A program made the translations under genes and the position numbers. Source: Candidatus Gastranaerophilales bacterium (GTDB lineage: Bacteria > Cyanobacteriota > Vampirovibrionia > Gastranaerophilales > Gastranaerophilaceae). Taken from it: a stretch of 64,000 nt of DNA. Location of the stretch: assembly GCA_944325545.1 (NCBI GenBank), contig CALVAM010000010.1, forward strand, positions 1 through 64,000, written 5' to 3'. Positions within the stretch are counted from its first letter, which is position 1, and each line of letters starts with the position of its first letter. The notes beneath the pieces are model-generated. The model saw nothing but the letters and a program-made list of their open reading frames with translations, was not told the origin of the DNA and did not search any database. Below are positions 60,680 through 64,000 of this stretch, in pieces.

Positions 60680-60955
60680 TTATTCTTCCTCTTCATCATC
60701 TAGTGATTCAATATATTCACAAACTTTTTGAAATTCAGCTTCATCTTCTATGTTTTTGAAATACCCGTCATCGTTTTCTTCGATATATTCCATTACGATA
60801 ACTTCGTTTTCATCATTATCTTCATTTTCTTCAATTGGCAGTAAAAGAGCGTATGTTTTTTCTTCAAAATCTATAATATCATAGATTTCACATTTTAAGA
60901 TTCCACCATCTTCGCCTAAAATTTCTACATAATTTTGTTCTAATTCTTCACTCAT
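60680..60955 (-). CDS. DUF1292 protein (YrzB-like)
   Basis: This 91-residue acidic protein has the DUF1292 pattern: EILGEDGG, then IYDIIDFEEKTYALLLP, then VIVMEYIEENDDGYF and a final helix. The function is unknown. Its position beside ruvX matches the yrzB-yrrK order of Firmicutes. Four bp separate it from ruvX. Confidence 0.85.
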   Translation of the reverse strand: MSEELEQNYVEILGEDGGILKCEIYDIIDFEEKTYALLLPIEENEDNDENEVIVMEYIEENDDGYFKNIEDEAEFQKVCEYIESLDDEEEE

Positions 60956-60959
60956 AATT

Positions 60960-61358
60960 TTATTTCCCTAAATATTGTTCCAGTATTATACAGGCACTTT
61001 CTATATCTACAAGACCTTTGTTTTTTCTGAAATCTATTTTTCTTGATTTTAAACGATTTTCTGCTTCTTCCGAAGTCAATCTTTCATCTTCTAATATTAT
61101 ATCAAAACCATGTAATTTTTGTGAAAAATTAATACAATCTTCTCCTTGGCTACCCAAAGAATCATCCATATTGTATGGAACTCCTACAACAATTTTTTCT
61201 ACACGATTCTCTTTTGCGATTTTATTAATTTCTTCAATGGCCTTGTCTTCCGGTGTTCTTGATATAAATGAATGTGGAATTGCTATGACTTGGAGATAAT
61301 CACTTAATGCAATACCTATTCTTTTTGTTCCTACATCAAGTGCCATAATTTTATGCAT
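60960..61358 (-). CDS. ruvX: Holliday junction resolvase-like RuvX (YqgF)
   Basis: This 132-residue RNase H-fold protein has MALDVGTKRIGIALSD, VGVPYNMDDSLGSQ, ILEDERLTSEEAE, and VDIESACIILEQYL, covering all four acidic motifs. YqgF is needed for 16S rRNA 5'-end maturation and was proposed as a resolvase. It overlaps the HEAT-like gene by 8 bp. Confidence 0.94.
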   Translation of the reverse strand: MHKIMALDVGTKRIGIALSDYLQVIAIPHSFISRTPEDKAIEEINKIAKENRVEKIVVGVPYNMDDSLGSQGEDCINFSQKLHGFDIILEDERLTSEEAENRLKSRKIDFRKNKGLVDIESACIILEQYLGK

Positions 61359-62946
61359 TGTCTACCCACCGTGCTTCTATTCCAGAAATAATCATATCTA
61401 ATTGTAATAATTTAAAATCTTCTGTTTTAGGTGCCATTTTTTTCTCAAAAATATTTGAAGCTTTTCTCTGATTTTTTAGGATATATCTTTTGCCAACATA
61501 GTATTCATAGATACTTTTTCTGATTATGTTAGTTAGGAATGCATAATTTGAACCTAATGAATACAGTACTTGAGCTAATTCTTTATCTCCTTTAATTAGC
61601 CTTAAGTAGGCTGCAATGTTAAATGTAACAAGTTTATATGCAAGTTCTTTAGCATTATAAATAAAGTCAAAATTATCTGCAATAAATTTATCTAAATCTA
61701 TGTCAAAATTATTTGATTTGTATTCATTAGATAATTTATCAATAAAAGTTTTAAATTCTTCTGACGTGATTTCATCGAAAAACCAATTTTGAACATAATT
61801 ATTAAGACAAAGTTTATCAATATCTTTTTGATTTAATTCTTTTTTTTCTAAGTTTATTTCAGGTTTTTCAGGAGTTAAATCGAGTAGAATGCTTTGCCAA
61901 CATATGTATTCATAAGGTATTGGTTCTTTGTTAATATAAGAATTTTCTTCTGCTTGATCTAAAAGATATTTAGCAATTTCTGGTTTTATTTCATATTTTT
62001 CGTTATAATTGTAAAACTTATCTACAATTTTTATGAAATCTCTTTCATTCATAGAGTTAAAACCAAATGAATCTAATATCCCATATCTTGGATTTATGAC
62101 AATAGCTAAAAATTGAAGAGTTTTGTTTTCTCTTATTCTTGAAAATATAATCGCTAAATTCCCGTGCCCATCAGGGAATGAAACATATGTTTTGTAAGGT
62201 TTAGATTCTTTAAGTATATTTTGATAAAATTCTTCTGTTTTATCAACTCTTATACCTGCCATTTTTAGTTCTGACAGTGCTTTATTGATTTTTTGTTGGA
62301 TATTTTCTTTTGCATATTTTTTTGCATTATTTAAAGCGTGATATGCCAGTTGAGATTTTGAGCGACCTAGTATTTCTAATGCAATTTTTCCAACTTCTGA
62401 ATCTATATAATATATAAATACCGGAATTAAAATGTTTGCTAAAGCATCATGTGAATAATCTTCTTCTAATGATTTAATTAAAAGAATTTTATCATCATCA
62501 CTTATAGCATTTAAAAAATCCATGAAATCTATTTGAGCTTCCGGATTCATTATAGCTGTATCTAGTAACTCTTTAGTTTCTTTATTTATTAATTCATTAA
62601 ATTGTTCGAAATATCCGCTTATTACTTCATAATCAATTTGATTGCCTAAGTCTTTAAGCATATTAAAAGCAATCATTTTTATATGGTCGTTATACTCAGG
62701 TGATTTTATAACATTCCAAAGCTCATCATTTAGAGTATCTTTGTCTATAAGCTCTGTTAGAAGCCAACATATTAACAATGATTTTTGCTCGTTAGCGTTT
62801 AAGAGTTCTTTTATTAGAATGTCTAAAACAGTTTTTTTGTCATCAATCAATTTTAAATCAGTAATTAAAGAAGAATTTGGTTGAACAGATGTTGAAAGAG
62901 CTGTTAAAGTTGCCAAAATTTCTGCTTTTATTTGAATTTTATTCAT
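61351..62946 (-). CDS. HEAT-repeat-like protein of unknown function
   Basis: I do not recognise a family for this 531-residue protein. Residues 1-230 look like HEAT/ARM-type helix pairs (LICWLLTELIDKDTLNDELW, shortened, and IKMIAFNMLKDLGN). The rest is mixed alpha/beta with many aromatic residues and VSFPDGHGNLAIIFSR near 265-280. It has no signal peptide. First gene of the eight-gene operon; a good promoter lies upstream. Confidence 0.7.
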   Translation of the reverse strand: MNKIQIKAEILATLTALSTSVQPNSSLITDLKLIDDKKTVLDILIKELLNANEQKSLLICWLLTELIDKDTLNDELWNVIKSPEYNDHIKMIAFNMLKDLGNQIDYEVISGYFEQFNELINKETKELLDTAIMNPEAQIDFMDFLNAISDDDKILLIKSLEEDYSHDALANILIPVFIYYIDSEVGKIALEILGRSKSQLAYHALNNAKKYAKENIQQKINKALSELKMAGIRVDKTEEFYQNILKESKPYKTYVSFPDGHGNLAIIFSRIRENKTLQFLAIVINPRYGILDSFGFNSMNERDFIKIVDKFYNYNEKYEIKPEIAKYLLDQAEENSYINKEPIPYEYICWQSILLDLTPEKPEINLEKKELNQKDIDKLCLNNYVQNWFFDEITSEEFKTFIDKLSNEYKSNNFDIDLDKFIADNFDFIYNAKELAYKLVTFNIAAYLRLIKGDKELAQVLYSLGSNYAFLTNIIRKSIYEYYVGKRYILKNQRKASNIFEKKMAPKTEDFKLLQLDMIISGIEARWVDNA

Positions 62947-62978
62947 AAGCTTACCTATTCCCCTCTTCTTTTCCTATA

Positions 62979-63007
62979 ATTTTACATTAAATTTATAACT
63001 TCTGCAA
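62979..63007 (-). promoter_or_regulatory. Promoter of the HEAT-ruvX-tilS-rubredoxin operon
   Basis: On the minus strand TTGCAG (63007-63002), a 17-bp spacer and TAAAAT (62984-62979) precede the start by 33 bp. GAGGGGAATAGG serves as the ribosome site. Confidence 0.65.
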
Positions 63008-63024
63008 CTTAATTAAAATTAGTT

Positions 63025-63864
63025 TTATAAAGCTTCAAGAGCTGCTATTTTCATAAGATTAACATCCGGAGATTTTCCTGTCCAGATTTCAATAGATCTT
63101 TGTGCTTGATAAATTAACATGTCTAAACCGCTAATAGTTTTTAATCCTCTTTTTTGTGCTTCTTGAATAAGTATTGTTTTTATTGGATTGTACACAATAT
63201 CATATATAACTGTATCGGAAGTTAGTTTATCTAGATCTTCTTTTTCAAGTGGCATTTGATCTGCCATAAAACCCTTCATTCCTATGGGTGTTGAATTTAC
63301 AATTATGGAACTATGTTCAAGGCTTCTAATGTTTTGAATTTGATAAACATTGAAAGTTATTTCTGGAAATTTTCCTCTGACATAATCTAGGGTTTGTTTT
63401 GAATTGATAATATTTCTTGTGTAAAAGTCAATTTCATTTACGCCGAGTTCAGCAAGCCCAACGACAGCAGCTCTTGCAGCTCCTCCTGTCCCTAATATAC
63501 TTGCGTTTCTATTTTTTAGATCTATTTCAGCGGGTATTGCAGTCTTAAAACCATAGATATCAGTATTGTAGCCATAAAATGTTTTATCATCATTAACTTT
63601 AACTGTATTTACACAGCCTGCGATGTTAGCATAATCATCAATATCATCTAAGAATAATGACATAGGAACTTTAAGAGGTATTGTAACGTTAAAACCGGAG
63701 TAATTGTTTGCTTTGATGTATTTTATTCTGTTAATAAGTTCCTCGGGAGGGGTTTCCATGATATCATAAACTCCTTCTAAACCTATACTTTTTAATCCTG
63801 CTTTTTGTATAACAGCAGAAATAGAATGACCTAAGGGATATCCGATAATACCTAATTTTAGCAT
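63025..63864 (-). CDS. aroE: Shikimate dehydrogenase
   Basis: AroE reduces 3-dehydroshikimate with NADPH. The 279-residue protein has GYPLGHSISAV, the catalytic lysine in NVTIPLKVP, GCVNTV, YNTDIYGF, the nucleotide-binding GTGGAARAAV, and NSTPIGM. Small variations (GCVNTV for GAVNTV, and SAVIQKA for the usual SPxxHN) are mild. A GAGAGGTG ribosome site precedes the ATG. The product feeds chorismate and prephenate, the substrate used by TrhP and RlhA. Confidence 0.94.
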   Translation of the reverse strand: MLKLGIIGYPLGHSISAVIQKAGLKSIGLEGVYDIMETPPEELINRIKYIKANNYSGFNVTIPLKVPMSLFLDDIDDYANIAGCVNTVKVNDDKTFYGYNTDIYGFKTAIPAEIDLKNRNASILGTGGAARAAVVGLAELGVNEIDFYTRNIINSKQTLDYVRGKFPEITFNVYQIQNIRSLEHSSIIVNSTPIGMKGFMADQMPLEKEDLDKLTSDTVIYDIVYNPIKTILIQEAQKRGLKTISGLDMLIYQAQRSIEIWTGKSPDVNLMKIAALEAL

Positions 63865-63909
63865 CCAGCACCTCTCACTTATTTTATTGAGTTTATTATA
63901 GCATAACTT

Positions 63910-64000
63910 TTAGTTAATATCTATAACGCTAACTCCGTCTCCGCCTTCAGAATCTTCTCCGGGACGGTATTTTGCTACATATGGGGAGGTTGATAAAAAA
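63910..64000 (-). CDS. mutS2: MutS2 C-terminal tail (partial, runs off the window)
   Basis: The minus-strand frame ending at 63910 encodes SPYVAKYRPGEDSEGGDGVS plus VIDIN and stop. This is the end of the Smr nuclease domain of MutS2 (PYV-x-x-[FY]R-x-GE-x-x-EGG-x-GV pattern). Only about 30 residues are in the window. MutS2 acts on ribosome collisions or suppresses recombination. It lies 45 bp upstream of aroE. Confidence 0.65.
   Translation of the reverse strand, partial: FLSTSPYVAKYRPGEDSEGGDGVSVIDIN

Overview
The window is AT-rich DNA with tightly packed genes, most with an A/G-rich Shine-Dalgarno (AAGGAG, GAGG), from a Gram-negative bacterium. Lipid A genes (lpxD, lpxC, fabZ), a heptose adenylyltransferase (rfaE2), diaminopimelate-route genes (asd, dapB), the MEP isoprenoid gene ispF, an MlaD-type MCE protein, a flagellin, a type IV prepilin and a flavodiiron/rubredoxin oxygen-defence pair all fit an anaerobic or microaerophilic diderm. 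The best inference, from gene content and protein style and without any database search, is a non-photosynthetic gut cyanobacterial relative (Melainabacteria/Gastranaerophilales). No rRNA or tRNA gene, CRISPR array, insertion sequence or prophage was recognised.

Layout. 1-2.4 kb: a candidate 6S RNA, then a 560-residue type IV prepilin carrying a YadA-like repeat head and a C-terminal S74 intramolecular chaperone, then a DciA-like gene. 2.4-5.7 kb: nrnA, a YihY-like membrane protein, a cysteine-cluster protein and ispF. 5.76-10.6 kb (minus): a seven-gene run dapB-asd-orf-rfaE2-lpxD-lpxC-fabZ joining lysine/peptidoglycan precursor and lipid A synthesis. 10.7-12.6 kb: a candidate small RNA with an anti-Shine-Dalgarno seed, then a 494-residue protein of unknown function behind a textbook sigma-28 promoter. 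12.6-17.4 kb: rph, an MFS carrier, a B12-type radical SAM enzyme and a membrane protein of unknown function. 17.6-22.7 kb: a GH13 glucan enzyme, era, and a large glycine-zipper protein. 22.7-29.7 kb (minus): ffh-pth-TPR-U32, a second member of the sigma-28 protein family, and trxA. 29.8-34.4 kb: a DnaQ-type exonuclease, an RlmD-type methyltransferase, a flagellin with a GLUG-like insert behind an 11-G tract, and a GC-rich hairpin repeat. 34.4-42.7 kb: lipoate transferase-like, dGTPase, MgtC, TPR, TonB-like, alr, miaB and a CDP-glycerol transferase-like protein. 42.9-51.5 kb: pgi, an acetyltransferase, a sugar porter, MCE, a TrhP-like U32 protein, a HAD phosphatase, uppS, an M14 and an inactive M16 peptidase homologue. 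51.6-54.6 kb: a degenerate HerA-like protein with an acidic linker, and rpsT. 54.7-64 kb (minus): rarA; an eight-gene operon HEAT-ruvX-DUF1292-ClpN-tilS-hpt-flavodiiron-rubredoxin; aroE; and the tail of mutS2.

Common themes. (1) Surface and export: a prepilin chimera, a variable flagellin and two proteins with matching terminal helices under sigma-28-type promoters suggest a flagellum-linked export programme with unstudied substrates. (2) Expression signals: many promoters are extended -10 elements (TGn-TATAAT type). In at least six genes the -10 hexamer lies exactly six bases before the start codon and no Shine-Dalgarno is present, which predicts leaderless mRNAs. (3) Compaction: ATGA or TAATG overlaps and tail-to-tail gene pairs separated by 0-8 bp are frequent.
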